This document shows positions 43,561-53,500 of a DNA stretch of 64,000 nt, one piece after another. Position numbers and translations under genes: made by a program. Below the pieces are notes generated by a model that did no database searches, was not told the DNA's origin, and worked only from the letters and a program-made list of their open reading frames with translations. Each line of letters starts with the position of its first letter. Within the stretch, counting starts at the first letter, position 1. The stretch covers positions 62,001 through 126,000 of the forward strand of contig DYJL01000001.1 of NCBI GenBank assembly GCA_020723105.1. The letters run 5' to 3'. This DNA comes from Nitrospira japonica. GTDB taxonomy: Bacteria; Nitrospirota; Thermodesulfovibrionia; UBA6902.

Positions 43561-46515
43561 TCATACCTCAACCAATCCTAATATCTTATTTATCGGCTCC
43601 TGAAAGGTAGGGTTTCTGCCTTTCAGATATTCAAGGGCCACGCGCACCTGCGGTATCACCGGTCTGAATTGAGTAAGCCACGGGACAAGATTTTCAGAGG
43701 CATCAGCAAGCCCCATGAGATAATGGATGATATCCACAAGGGCCACATTGTCAAACTTTTCCTCCTCCATTTCAGGGAAAAGTAGTGCCTGATCAAAGAC
43801 CTTGGTCTTTTTCTTAAAAAGATATGAGAGGTCTTTGTATCTTTCGTCAGGATGTTTGACTTCATATGTCCGGCCTCTTTTTGCCCGGCCTTTACGCATT
43901 ATCCCTGCTTTCATCAGTGTATCAATTTCGAGAATCCCGCGTGTTGATTTATGCACTTCATCCCCCTGTATCTCCATCCTGTCACAAAGACATGTGAGAT
44001 ATACATAAGTAACCGGGTCAATATGCTCAAGCTCCGATGGCAACGGTTGTTGAGTCGTAATGAGCTGTTCAACCATCATTCTGATTGAAGTGAGGGCCTG
44101 CTGAATCGGTACAACATCTCCATTGTGGTCAACTATAGCTCCATAATGCTTGCTGTATAATTCAAGGCACTTGCCGATAAGGATTATGTTTAAGTCCGCA
44201 GGTGAAAGCTTTTCACTTCCATATCTTCCTGCCTCAATCATCTGAATCTCTTCCCTTGCCCTTTTTCGTATCTCCTGCCTCACACCGGCCCATGACCTCT
44301 TTTTGATTTCACCATTGCTATTACGCTTCTTGCAAACGTGGATTAGGTCATAGGAGATTGCCTGTTTTTCAAGTAAATGCAATGAGCTTTCAGATTCACC
44401 ATGAATCGGATATATTGCCTCTATAACAAAACCAGCATTACAAAGTGATTCCAGTAATGATTCCCATGCGCTTCCTTCGGCATGATGGAAAGTAAAGACC
44501 ATTAACCCATTGTCATCAATCTTTTCGTTACACCTTTTCCATACCTCTGTAAGCCCGTCTTCATAGTCTTTTGTGGTTTTACCACGAGAAGGGTTTTCAA
44601 CAATTTCATCAACTTTTGGAGTTATTTCCGGAGAAAATTGCGGATAAGTCTTTGAGAGCACTAACTTAAACCACACGTAGAAAAAATCAGCAAGTTCAGA
44701 ATAGTTGACATTCCCAGCATAAGGGGGATCAGTAATAATTATTTCTGACGAGTCTGGGGTTATTGATTCGGTAGAAGATCTTGCAAACAATCTACTTTTC
44801 TCGGCATTTATGCATTCATTAGATGGTATTCTCTCTCTTAAGTTGCCATTTGCTTTCATATCAAATGGAGCTATGCAAAATTCTTTTCCTTGAACAACTT
44901 TACCAATACAAGATATGAATGGACCATATAGTGGTAATGCACCCCAAACATTAATTTCACATGCAGTTGACTTCAATTGAAAGTCATGTCTCGAAAAAAG
45001 ACCTCCAAATGGGCTTCTTGTTCCTGCATTCGTTCTATATCTTGAAAACATATTATTCGCTTCAAGTGTCATTTGAAAGGCACTGAGCAACATCTCTTTC
45101 ATCACCTGGTCTTTATCCTCTCCTATCGCCTTAAGAAGAGTGCTCAAACATAATAGCTGCCTTGAGTTAAACATCTGATGCCAATACAAGTAATGGTGTT
45201 CAAGAAGACGATGGGTTTCTTGACCATCGGGAATTAAACTTCTTGGATATGGCAATGTATCTTTCTCATCTTCCCATCGTCTCTCTGAATCCTGATAACG
45301 TTTCAAGTCGGCAGGCTCTATCTTTTTAAAGAACTTTCCATTGTTTTTGTTGATGTTGCACGAATGGGATAAGTTTTTATTCTTTTTCCTTCCTAAGAGA
45401 TCACTATCCTTATCTCCGGCACACTCAGGACAGTAACCTTCAAGGGCATATAATTTCGTAGGCAGTAACTGTTCCTGCGGCAACTTCCGGATTGAATTTA
45501 TAATCTTATCCTTTGTCCCGCAGGATGAACAGATAAATTCTCCTTTCGAAGGAATGTTTCCTCTATTAGGATAGTATTTTATTTTGCAGACAGGACAAGA
45601 AACATCGTCAGGAAGATTACCCCGGTATTGCCATACACCATAACAATGAGGGCAGAGAAGAACAGAAAGAGGCACCTTCTTTTTTGCAGGCTTTAGCCTT
45701 TCGATGTCCTCGGTATTTTCTTCCGAACACCATGGGCATGTGACTTTATTATTAAATTCATTTAACGTTGCCCATCGCTTATTAGACCTGCCTTCTCCAG
45801 ATGAAAATCCATTATGAACTGAAAGGGTCTTTTCTGCTATCATTGAGGCAGGTTCAACATCGAGGTCATATTCTTTATTGCATAACCTGCATTTATAATC
45901 AGGCACATATCTGATTGTAGGAGATTTCTGCGCAATCATGTAACTGCTGAAAAGAGGAACTTCTTTTTTACAGTTCGGATTTGTACAGATGGCTGACTTT
46001 ACCCAGAAGGTATAAATGATGTCGGCTTCTTCCCTTCCTGCGCCGCAGCATGGACACTCGGTCTTGTAATGGCTTAATAGTTCTTCCTTTACGGATTTGC
46101 CGCTTGCCGTCTTTTGTTCTTCAAGCCTTTTAAATGCTGCCTTCAGTTCGCCTATATCAACAGGCTCTACCTCACTTTTTACGATAAACCACGCAACAGG
46201 ATTTAAATCTATTCCGGTAACATCGCATCCAAGACGCAATGCCTCAACAACCGTTGTGCCTCCGCCCATGAAGGGGTCAAGGACCTTCACACCATTAGTA
46301 TCAGGATCGTTCGTATGGTCTTTATAAAATTCCGACATGATATCCGTCCCTGCAGGTTTCATTGATGCCAGGAGAATCGCCCTGAAGACACATGAGGCGC
46401 GGCGGGCAAACCATTTATGCATCTGATAAATTGGCTTGAAGGCATTGCGTTCAGGAACTGCAAGCCTGTTTATTTCAACTATGGGGAAGGACTCCTCAAT
46501 GGCACGCTTTGTCAA
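43561..46515 (-). CDS. DUF1156 DNA adenine methyltransferase (PglXI-like)
   Basis: 984 residues. TTG 46515 is chosen since GGAGG lies 6 nt upstream and 1 nt separates it from the PglZ stop. DUF1156 N-terminus (IEESFPIVEINRLAVPERNAFKPIYQMHKWFARR by position), SAM loop DPFMGGGTTVVEAL, and DPPYAGNVNYSELADFFYVWF as the catalytic DPPY. In between lie many zinc-ribbon CxxC pairs (CPCCGAGR, CRLCNKEY, CPWCSEEN, CPVCKI, CSSCG). It matches COG1743, the PglX variant of type 3 BREX; it would mark self DNA. Confidence 0.87.
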   Translation of the reverse strand: MTKRAIEESFPIVEINRLAVPERNAFKPIYQMHKWFARRASCVFRAILLASMKPAGTDIMSEFYKDHTNDPDTNGVKVLDPFMGGGTTVVEALRLGCDVTGIDLNPVAWFIVKSEVEPVDIGELKAAFKRLEEQKTASGKSVKEELLSHYKTECPCCGAGREEADIIYTFWVKSAICTNPNCKKEVPLFSSYMIAQKSPTIRYVPDYKCRLCNKEYDLDVEPASMIAEKTLSVHNGFSSGEGRSNKRWATLNEFNNKVTCPWCSEENTEDIERLKPAKKKVPLSVLLCPHCYGVWQYRGNLPDDVSCPVCKIKYYPNRGNIPSKGEFICSSCGTKDKIINSIRKLPQEQLLPTKLYALEGYCPECAGDKDSDLLGRKKNKNLSHSCNINKNNGKFFKKIEPADLKRYQDSERRWEDEKDTLPYPRSLIPDGQETHRLLEHHYLYWHQMFNSRQLLCLSTLLKAIGEDKDQVMKEMLLSAFQMTLEANNMFSRYRTNAGTRSPFGGLFSRHDFQLKSTACEINVWGALPLYGPFISCIGKVVQGKEFCIAPFDMKANGNLRERIPSNECINAEKSRLFARSSTESITPDSSEIIITDPPYAGNVNYSELADFFYVWFKLVLSKTYPQFSPEITPKVDEIVENPSRGKTTKDYEDGLTEVWKRCNEKIDDNGLMVFTFHHAEGSAWESLLESLCNAGFVIEAIYPIHGESESSLHLLEKQAISYDLIHVCKKRNSNGEIKKRSWAGVRQEIRKRAREEIQMIEAGRYGSEKLSPADLNIILIGKCLELYSKHYGAIVDHNGDVVPIQQALTSIRMMVEQLITTQQPLPSELEHIDPVTYVYLTCLCDRMEIQGDEVHKSTRGILEIDTLMKAGIMRKGRAKRGRTYEVKHPDERYKDLSYLFKKKTKVFDQALLFPEMEEEKFDNVALVDIIHYLMGLADASENLVPWLTQFRPVIPQVRVALEYLKGRNPTFQEPINKILGLVEV

Positions 46516-46516
46516 A

Positions 46517-47491
46517 CTATACCTCCAGCACAACCCACGGCGTCAGCATCTCCATTAATGAAAGGCCGCCGTGTTTGTATAGTTTTGAAGCTGCTTCACC
46601 GGTGGAACGGGTTTTTACACGACCCTTTAACAGCGCAACACGCCTTGTCTCGTCTATTATGATGTCATCGCTTGCTGGATGATTGGGTTTCTCGGGAAGA
46701 AAGGCGTATCTGTCATTACCGAAATAGTCATTCAGCTCTCGCATCTCCTGACCGCTTCTCGGAAAATCCATGCCTGTGCCAAAGAAGATATACCCGTGAT
46801 CACTTGTTATGATTATCCGTGTTTTTCCTTTTATCTGCTGTACCGTATTCATCCACAGAGTTTCAAAACGCATATGGATATTTTCAAAATGGTTCTCAAA
46901 TCTTGCCCCGCTGTCTTTATATGTATTGTCAGGGAATGCAGACCAGACAAGGAGCGCTGAATTTTCATCTGACAAGCTTATCCTTTGAGTAGGATCATTT
47001 GTGTAAAAAGCGGAAATGCCTTTCTCTTTCAATTCTTTTCTTCCTGGAAGTTGGGAAGGCCCGATGCGTCCGCAATTCATTTCTCTTTCGATATAATCAA
47101 TTGTTTCGCAAGGGATGGCAGCTTGTGAGCAATCAACGCCGTTGATCTTAAAGCCGGATTTTTGAGATAGTTTTTGTATTATTGGAAGTTCTCTCAGGGA
47201 AAGACCGTCAAAGACCACTACGGCAGTTTTACTGTCTGCCAGTACCTTTAAGAGATTCTTGTCAGGATCATTCATTGACAATAATTCACGATAAATCCTG
47301 TCCGCTGAAGCGGCTATTAAGGTCTCAAATTTATTAACAGCGTTTTCACCCTGTTTGAGATATTCTATGTGATTAAGTGATGCGTAATGAGCCGGGCTCC
47401 ATACTTCCTCTACAAGCCAATTTTTAATCCACGTAAGCCTGTTCCCGGGATTGGTTAGGTCTTCGAGTATTGGAAGTGTCAGATTTTCCAA
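46517..47491 (-). CDS. pglZ: PglZ-domain phosphatase-like protein, short form
   Basis: 324 residues, starting right at the DUF499 stop. The alkaline-phosphatase-superfamily core is intact: VVVFDGLSLREL (metal Asp near residue 94), IIITSDHGYIF (Asp-His-Gly), and YKHGGLSLMEMLTPWV (late His). BREX PglZ proteins are usually 650-900 residues; this one is little more than the core domain. PglZ is the shared hallmark of BREX/Pgl systems and supports a defence role for the cassette. Confidence 0.87.
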   Translation of the reverse strand: MENLTLPILEDLTNPGNRLTWIKNWLVEEVWSPAHYASLNHIEYLKQGENAVNKFETLIAASADRIYRELLSMNDPDKNLLKVLADSKTAVVVFDGLSLRELPIIQKLSQKSGFKINGVDCSQAAIPCETIDYIEREMNCGRIGPSQLPGRKELKEKGISAFYTNDPTQRISLSDENSALLVWSAFPDNTYKDSGARFENHFENIHMRFETLWMNTVQQIKGKTRIIITSDHGYIFFGTGMDFPRSGQEMRELNDYFGNDRYAFLPEKPNHPASDDIIIDETRRVALLKGRVKTRSTGEAASKLYKHGGLSLMEMLTPWVVLEV

Positions 47492-50116
47492 TCAGGCTCC
47501 TTTTTTATCCGCCTCAAGTGTTATGTCGACCGAATAATCTGCACCGGCAATTGAAGGAAGAGATTCAATCTGCTGCTCCACCTGTGATTTTGAGAATCTA
47601 CCTGTCTTAGTTATAGAAATCTCGGCGGTTACATCTCCCTGTCCGCTCAGGTTTCCCCTCATTGAAGCGGGAAGTGTGCTCAAGTCTCCAATATTCTCCT
47701 GCTGATAGAATATCTTGTAGCTTACTTTTATTATCTCTGCGCTCTCGTACTGCTGTAATTTTACGGCAGTCTCTTCTCTCAGGCTTCCTAAACTTGTCTT
47801 TGGCGGGACTCTCAGAGAGATTGTTTCTTTTTTGGGACATATACATGGCTCTTGCCCGCATAATGAACATACAGAAGGCTCCGGCTTTCCGGGAATGGGT
47901 ATTGGCTGCTCAGGCACTTTTGGTTTACCCGGAACAGTTTCTGGTACAGGCTGTTCATCAAAAGGCGGAATTATCTTTGCGCTGATAAATTCAGTCTCTG
48001 ACAGGTCTGGATTTTTCCTGCAATAATTACCCCTGCTGTGCTGAATGCCTATTGTTTCTTCCCTGCAAAGCTCTCTTATAGCATTTGAAACGGCCCTGAC
48101 ATTAGTAGGCACAGGGAATGTAAGGGTTCTTCTATATTCGTCATCTATCTCTTTCACAAGCTTGTCTTTTATATCATCAAGCCGGGATTCGAGATGTTCT
48201 TTAAATATGAGCATTGGAAAGTAGTCCTGATTAAGCGACTCAAGCACTCTTTCTTTTGAACAATCTCCCGGAAGGGTTTCAAGAATAATGTCATCTTCAT
48301 TCACTGTTTGACCATATTTCTCCCAATGAATAAAGACAAGCCCGGCCTTCTTGATGCGTTCGATAATATAGGATTGGTCAGTCCTTGCGATTCTCTCATA
48401 GTCGGCCTTCTTTGATGAGCTTCGGGTCCCTTCTGCAAGAGATTTTGCGGCGCTGACCCGTTTTGCCCATTTCAAAAGGTCTTTATCGGATAACAATTGA
48501 AATTTGTCATCCTTGGGTTCAAGCAAAAGTATAAGGTTCCGGATATCCATTCCGTAATAAATATTGTGCCGCTCTTCCTGCGTCAAACGTCTTCCGGTCA
48601 AGACATATCTCGGACGGTTTTTATCAAACTGATTGAGCAATTGTTTTGTCTGATCTACCGATGTGTATACAAGCGTGCTTGATGACTCTCTGAATATTTC
48701 CGACTTAAATAAATTAACGATGAATTCCCGCGCGAGATCATCGTCATACTGAAGTGATTTATATTCAACCTTCGCTTCCGGCTGTTCTTCGAGGTCGAAA
48801 TAAAATCTGTCACCCTCTCCGGTATGAAAGTAAGCTGCGTACTTCTGAAAGCTCATTACACCCTGGTTTAATTCATTGATGTCTACAGCAGGAGAAAGCA
48901 TATCCATCATAAGCATATTCCGGGATACACCTTTTTCCGCTTCAAATCCGGTCAGTGTATAAAGGAGAACTGCTGAAGACAACCTGTTTGCTACAGGCAC
49001 CCTGAGTCTTAATTCCTCCATATTCTCTTTTGCCCTATTGATTAAATCGCCTCCGATATCCAGATCCTTCAGCATTACAGTGTTTGCTTTATCTTCAAGT
49101 GAGGCATCTGCCGGGGTAATAATGTCATTAGCCGTATGTGTAATCTTGACCAGATTGCCGAGAAAAGAAATTGCTCCTCTGACATTCTGAAAGCCGCCTC
49201 TTGATGGTATCTTCTTCAGTACTATATCCATTAGTGATGGAGAGAAGGGATAGGTGTCCCTAAATCTGCCCTTTATTTCTTCAGAATCAAATGAAACATG
49301 TTTCTGCCACAACTGTACATAACTGTCAATGACAGGAGAAATAACATTCCGGCTAAACGTCATGTAATTTTCAAATAATCTGTGGAGTACGACATTGCAG
49401 CGATCCTTTGTATTATCAAACTGCACCGAACATCTTGGAACACGCTTTAAAGTGCTTCCGGGTTCATCTCTGTCACTATATATACTTGCAAACGTTGTTA
49501 CCTGATTTGATCTATTACTGAACTCGGATAGCATTTGTAGAAAAGCGACATTCTGTGCCTGAAGCGCAGAATCAGCAATTACTTTTATACCTTGTTCGAG
49601 CTCGTCAAAAATAAGGATAATTTTTCTATCTCCGAGTGCCTTTTTGAATTCTTCAAGCTTTGGATGTGTCTTGCCTTTCTTAAATTCCCTGCCAAGAGCG
49701 TTAAAGATCATATTCCAGACAGAGTCATAAGGATTATCTGTGAATTTGTTTATTATTACTACAAAATCATCAGGTATGTTGCATTGTATTTTGTTTTGTT
49801 CAATCCATCTCTGCGCTATGTCCGGATATTTGAATAAATTGTATATAAGAAGCAGAAGATGAGATTTACCGCTTCCCTTTAAGCCCTCAAAAAGGAATAG
49901 TCCGGAAGAGTCCTTCTTCGATGAAAAGCGGGTATTGATATGCTCAAGAACTTTCAGGATATCTGACGTTGGATATGTTAGGTCAAAAAATGCCGCCGGG
50001 TTGGCTTCAATTTTCCTGGCAGTGCTGGCTTGAAGGTTAGCTAAATCTATGATACCTTCAATCCCGTCTTCAGAAATTGTTTCAGGTCTTGGCGTTAAAT
50101 ATGACGCATAGCCCAT
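47492..50116 (-). CDS. DUF499 AAA ATPase (BrxC/PglY-like)
   Basis: 874 residues. Walker A GLKGSGKSHLLL (about 85-96) and Walker B KIILIFDELEQG (about 170) in the N-terminal AAA part, the DUF499 core in the middle, a Pro-rich linker (PETVPGKPKVPEQPIPIPGKP) and a small zinc knuckle (CSLCGQEPCIC), then a C-terminal alpha/beta domain. Large DUF499 ATPases (BrxC/PglY) organise BREX complexes. First gene of the five-gene operon; AAAGGAC precedes the ATG and the 260 nt upstream are AT-rich and probably hold the promoter. Confidence 0.85.
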   Translation of the reverse strand: MGYASYLTPRPETISEDGIEGIIDLANLQASTARKIEANPAAFFDLTYPTSDILKVLEHINTRFSSKKDSSGLFLFEGLKGSGKSHLLLLIYNLFKYPDIAQRWIEQNKIQCNIPDDFVVIINKFTDNPYDSVWNMIFNALGREFKKGKTHPKLEEFKKALGDRKIILIFDELEQGIKVIADSALQAQNVAFLQMLSEFSNRSNQVTTFASIYSDRDEPGSTLKRVPRCSVQFDNTKDRCNVVLHRLFENYMTFSRNVISPVIDSYVQLWQKHVSFDSEEIKGRFRDTYPFSPSLMDIVLKKIPSRGGFQNVRGAISFLGNLVKITHTANDIITPADASLEDKANTVMLKDLDIGGDLINRAKENMEELRLRVPVANRLSSAVLLYTLTGFEAEKGVSRNMLMMDMLSPAVDINELNQGVMSFQKYAAYFHTGEGDRFYFDLEEQPEAKVEYKSLQYDDDLAREFIVNLFKSEIFRESSSTLVYTSVDQTKQLLNQFDKNRPRYVLTGRRLTQEERHNIYYGMDIRNLILLLEPKDDKFQLLSDKDLLKWAKRVSAAKSLAEGTRSSSKKADYERIARTDQSYIIERIKKAGLVFIHWEKYGQTVNEDDIILETLPGDCSKERVLESLNQDYFPMLIFKEHLESRLDDIKDKLVKEIDDEYRRTLTFPVPTNVRAVSNAIRELCREETIGIQHSRGNYCRKNPDLSETEFISAKIIPPFDEQPVPETVPGKPKVPEQPIPIPGKPEPSVCSLCGQEPCICPKKETISLRVPPKTSLGSLREETAVKLQQYESAEIIKVSYKIFYQQENIGDLSTLPASMRGNLSGQGDVTAEISITKTGRFSKSQVEQQIESLPSIAGADYSVDITLEADKKGA

Positions 50117-50379
50117 AAAAATATTAGTCCTTTATATTTAGAATATAAAATTATAGCTAAAATGAGGAATTTTTGTTAAGAAATGTGTGAAAATATGGGA
50201 AATTATAACCAGTGTGTTCAGTCTGTCAGTTTACGGGGATTTCAGAAATCGTCATGCTGTGAATGGTTGAAAACCTGTTGATTGTTCTCTGGAGATACTG
50301 GCGTTAAGGTTTTTGCATAAGATTTGGGCATGGTGTTGTGAAAGAAATTCTTTCGAGATAAAGAAGGTAAAAAAGAGGG

Positions 50380-50961
50380 TTAACCTCTTTTCAATTCCTG
50401 TGGAAGGAACGTGTCGATCTCGGCATCAGAAAATGTCATATCTTCAAGTTCTTTTAATGCCTCTTGGGCCTTCTTGTACGCTTGGAATGTAGTGCTTGGA
50501 GCTCCGCTGTACACAGAATGAAGCCGTTCGATCAACTCATCTCGATGCTTCTGCAAAGATTCGAGAGGTTTTTCTCTCATTCTTAGGTCCACAAGCAAAG
50601 ATAAATACTTCTCCCTAACGATCCAGAGGTCGTTAGCTGCTTGTTTGTGTTTCTGAGCCAGTTCTCCAAGATCATAGTTTTTAGTATATGCATTGAGAGC
50701 CAGCAATATGGTAGAAACGACAATACCAACAGCAGCACCTATTTCGCCAGCACCAAAGATTGCAGCAATGAATCCCCCAGTTGTGGTTGCCGATAAAATG
50801 ATCTGCCAAAGTTTTATTGTGCTCATACGAGACAATAAAATGTCTGCACATTTTTCATGGGTTTTGTGGGAATATACAACTCGTCCGTAACATTCGCGTA
50901 GTTGTCCTTCAAGAATACGCCGGGACTCGGTTGTATCGTCAGTCTGGGAATGTTGTTCCAA
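50380..50961 (-). CDS. SLATT-domain membrane effector of CBASS
   Basis: 193 residues from TTG 50961, supported by GTGGAGGGAT 6 nt upstream; an in-frame ATG at 51012 has no ribosome site. The SLATT pattern: helical N-terminus, two transmembrane helices (LWQIILSATTTGGFIAAIFG; IGAAVGIVVSTILLALNAYT) and a long C-terminal coiled helix (LAQKHKQAANDLWIVREKYLSLLVDLR, by position). SLATT proteins are proposed pore-forming effectors opened by cyclic nucleotides. It overlaps the nucleotidyltransferase gene by 23 nt. Confidence 0.82.
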   Translation of the reverse strand: MEQHSQTDDTTESRRILEGQLRECYGRVVYSHKTHEKCADILLSRMSTIKLWQIILSATTTGGFIAAIFGAGEIGAAVGIVVSTILLALNAYTKNYDLGELAQKHKQAANDLWIVREKYLSLLVDLRMREKPLESLQKHRDELIERLHSVYSGAPSTTFQAYKKAQEALKELEDMTFSDAEIDTFLPQELKRG

Positions 50962-51820
50962 AGATATCCCTCCACTTTTGCTTTGCTGACCATTCCTGTT
51001 TAGGTGTTGCATTTTCGTGAGCTACGGCTTCAAGTGCTATGTTATAACACCTCTTTGCCTTGTACTGGAATAGTCCTTTGCCATATACGTATTGGCCACT
51101 CCCGGGTGCTTTCCAATATTCCTGACTCTCATTTTGCTCGGACATCCATTTAAAGAAATCCCGGCACATGAAATCATAGTATAGAAACGACTTATCCCTA
51201 TATTCGTAATACTCAATGAATTGATATGCCAGTGTATCTACGAGAAGACCACTAATCGGCACGGACCATTTTTGTTTCCATGATCTTATCATTCGGCAAA
51301 GAGGGATAAGATTGCCGTTACAGGCAGCATTTCTTTCACGAATTGCTTGAATTTCGGGTCTTGGATTTGTCGTGTACCATTTCCCGCCGTTATTTGCGTT
51401 AGGATACGTGTAACTTCCTGCCTGGTTAATGAAGACAGGAACAACTTCAAACGTGATACCATCCTGAAAACTTACTACAATAACTTGGCCATCGGCACCA
51501 ACACTTGATGTAGAATATGTATGTTGCATTGAAGAACGTACTGCTTGTAGAAGCGCGGACTGACCGTTTACGACGTAAGCATCATACTGGTGGTATAAAA
51601 ATGACGGGAGTTCGAAGACCATGTCTAGATCACTGAAACCCTGAATTGCGGTATTTCTGCCGTACGATCCCACGTAAAGACTATGAGAGGTATCTGAGGC
51701 GGTGTTCCAAAAGTCTGTATTCAATCGCCTAGTTATATTTTTATAACGAATCGATATGGTTACTCCATCTTTCACCTGGATATTATTGCAGAATTCTTGA
51801 AACCATTCAGCAAGTCCCAT
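50939..51820 (-). CDS. CD-NTase (SMODS-type cyclic oligonucleotide synthase) of CBASS
   Basis: 293 residues. Nucleotidyltransferase core GSYGRNTAIQGFSDLDM with Gly51-Ser52, Asp64, Asp66, and a third acid near Glu125 (GITFEVVPVF). The C-terminal helical part (CRMIRSWKQKWSVPISGLLVDTLAYQFI) fits the SMODS/OAS-type lid. It would make a cyclic di- or trinucleotide on infection to activate the overlapping SLATT gene, giving a minimal two-gene CBASS with no ubiquitin-like or HORMA accessory next to it. Confidence 0.87.
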   Translation of the reverse strand: MGLAEWFQEFCNNIQVKDGVTISIRYKNITRRLNTDFWNTASDTSHSLYVGSYGRNTAIQGFSDLDMVFELPSFLYHQYDAYVVNGQSALLQAVRSSMQHTYSTSSVGADGQVIVVSFQDGITFEVVPVFINQAGSYTYPNANNGGKWYTTNPRPEIQAIRERNAACNGNLIPLCRMIRSWKQKWSVPISGLLVDTLAYQFIEYYEYRDKSFLYYDFMCRDFFKWMSEQNESQEYWKAPGSGQYVYGKGLFQYKAKRCYNIALEAVAHENATPKQEWSAKQKWRDIFGTTFPD

Positions 51821-51852
51821 TTGATAACTCCATTACATATGTACATTTATGG

Positions 51853-52275
51853 CTACCGCCAGAGGTAATTAACTGAATCAATTTTCTTCTTCTTTTTCTT
51901 TCCTGTATCTCTTAAATAATGATTTAGAAATACATAAACCGTTCTATTTTGATTTTGAACTTCCTCGATGCTGTCCCCTTTTAATTTCGCGATATTATTG
52001 AATAACCAAAATAACTCTGTTTCAAAATAACTTTTAATTTTTTTCGCAAGGATGAAATCTTTATTATGATCGTAAGCTTTTATTGTTTCCGGCCTGATCA
52101 GGATTTGTTTTGTTGATGCACCATTAGGGCGAAGACACTGCTGTAGATAATGGAGAAGCATTTCATTATAAAAAACAGTTGATGTAACACGCGTTACTTT
52201 TTCTAACTCATCAATGAGCTTAATGATATGAGAATCATTGATATCCTTAATTGACGAATGAAGGTAATCTTTCAT
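51853..52275 (-). CDS. Hypothetical protein (140 aa) upstream of CBASS
   Basis: 140 residues, 32 nt upstream of the CD-NTase gene on the same strand. A mostly helical, basic protein (GKKKKKKIDSVNYLWR end) with no recognised domain. The overall pattern is close to helical nucleic-acid or HEPN-like accessory proteins, but no catalytic motif is visible. It may be a third CBASS gene or an unrelated cargo gene. Confidence 0.5.
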   Translation of the reverse strand: MKDYLHSSIKDINDSHIIKLIDELEKVTRVTSTVFYNEMLLHYLQQCLRPNGASTKQILIRPETIKAYDHNKDFILAKKIKSYFETELFWLFNNIAKLKGDSIEEVQNQNRTVYVFLNHYLRDTGKKKKKKIDSVNYLWR

Positions 52276-52402
52276 TGAAAAACCTTTGGCTTTTTGTATT
52301 TTTCAAGGGAATAATCATATCCCCACGCAATTAAAATTGAACTATTTTATACAGTGACAACATAAAACATCAATCCAAATCGTCTACCTGTATGAGCAAT
52401 AA

Positions 52403-52478
52403 GTAATACCTCCTTAACCATTAACTTTAAGTAGACCACGAAAAGGGGATACGAGCATTGTCTTGTATGCCCTTTTTT
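52403..52478 (+). promoter_or_regulatory. Leader cassette copy E with intrinsic terminator
   Basis: GTAATAC 52403-52409; AGTAGACCACGAA 52430-52442, 20 nt apart, with TTAACTTTA between; stem GGGATAC (52446-52452) with GTATGCCC (52465-52472, one bulge) and six Ts (52473-52478). ATTTTTTCAAAGGGAGG then leads to ATG 52504. Confidence 0.75.
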
Positions 52479-52503
52479 ATTTTTTCAAAGGGAGGACAAT
52501 CGT

Positions 52504-53370
52504 ATGAGAATCAAAGTCAAAGAGTATTATGAAAAGCTCACAAAAGGGGTTGAAAATCTCCTTCAGGGGCAATTGGGGGATTTTCTGAGATTTCAGGCGA
52601 AGTTTCGCAGGTACAGTTTCACTAACATTCTGCTGATATACATGCAAAAGCCTGATGCAACAAGAGTGGCGGGAATCAGGACATGGAATTCGCTTGGCAG
52701 AAGGATCAAAAAGGGTGAAAAAGGGATTGCCATTTTTGCTCCGATGATCAGGAAGGTTAAGGAAGACGAAAAGGAGGCGGGTGTCATAGAAATATCAGAA
52801 GATGATTTAAATAAACCTGAAAAGTCTGAGAGGCTTTTTGGCTTCAGGGCTGTCTATGTCTTTGACGTATCGCAGACTGAAGGTGACCCACTGCCGGAAG
52901 CTCCCGGATTTGGAGATACAATTGTATTAAGTGGCAATCCAGATAAGCTATACAATCGCCTCTTGTCCGTATCTCCTGTTTCTGTTTCCTTCAAAAGCAA
53001 AGATGAAATTGGCCGGTGTCTGGGATACTATTCCAGAAAAGAGAACTGCATCGTTCTTGCAGATGGACTAAGTCCTGTAGATGGCACGATAACACTTCTG
53101 CACGAGCTTGCTCATTTTTGTGCGGTCAAGTCTGAAGAACACACAATCAGCCGTACAGATCGTCCAAAAGCCGAGGTAATCGCCGAAGGAGCTGCGTATA
53201 TTGCGGCCTGTTACTTCGGGCTTGATTCATCCGCTGCGAGTTTTGGTTATATTGCTGAATGGGGGAAGGACATTCAGAAAATCCTCGCATGGGGAAATGC
53301 CGTCCAAAACACGGCAGGGAAGCTCATTGATTTGATTGAAACAAAGACGGAAGTAGAAAAAGCAGCCTGA
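52504..53370 (+). CDS. ArdC-like antirestriction protein
   Basis: 288 residues, GGGAGG 8 nt upstream. N-terminal ArdC ssDNA-binding domain (VENLLQGQLGDFLRFQAKFRRYSFTNILLIYMQKPDATRVAG, by position, with RTWNSLGRRIKKGEKGIAI) and C-terminal metallopeptidase with LLHELAHFC (HExxH) and a later EVIAEGAAYIA ligand helix. ArdC shields the incoming single strand from restriction in the recipient. It sits next to the defence island but serves the element, and is expressed through leader copy E. Confidence 0.87.
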   Translation: MRIKVKEYYEKLTKGVENLLQGQLGDFLRFQAKFRRYSFTNILLIYMQKPDATRVAGIRTWNSLGRRIKKGEKGIAIFAPMIRKVKEDEKEAGVIEISEDDLNKPEKSERLFGFRAVYVFDVSQTEGDPLPEAPGFGDTIVLSGNPDKLYNRLLSVSPVSVSFKSKDEIGRCLGYYSRKENCIVLADGLSPVDGTITLLHELAHFCAVKSEEHTISRTDRPKAEVIAEGAAYIAACYFGLDSSAASFGYIAEWGKDIQKILAWGNAVQNTAGKLIDLIETKTEVEKAA

Positions 53371-53399
53371 TTGAATACAATATTTAAACCCCCAAAAAA

Positions 53400-53479
53400 G
53401 TAATATTAAAATAATAGACTTAATTATAAGTAGACAACGAACTGGCATATTCGGCTTTTGCTCGGATATGCCTTTTTTT
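53400..53479 (+). promoter_or_regulatory. Leader cassette copy F with intrinsic terminator
   Basis: GTAATAT 53400-53406; AGTAGACAACGAA 53429-53441, 22 nt apart; stem GGCATAT (53444-53450) with ATATGCC (53466-53472) and seven Ts (53473-53479). TATTTTGAAAGGAGG follows. Confidence 0.75.
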
Positions 53480-53500
53480 ATTTTGAAAGGAGGAAATCTC

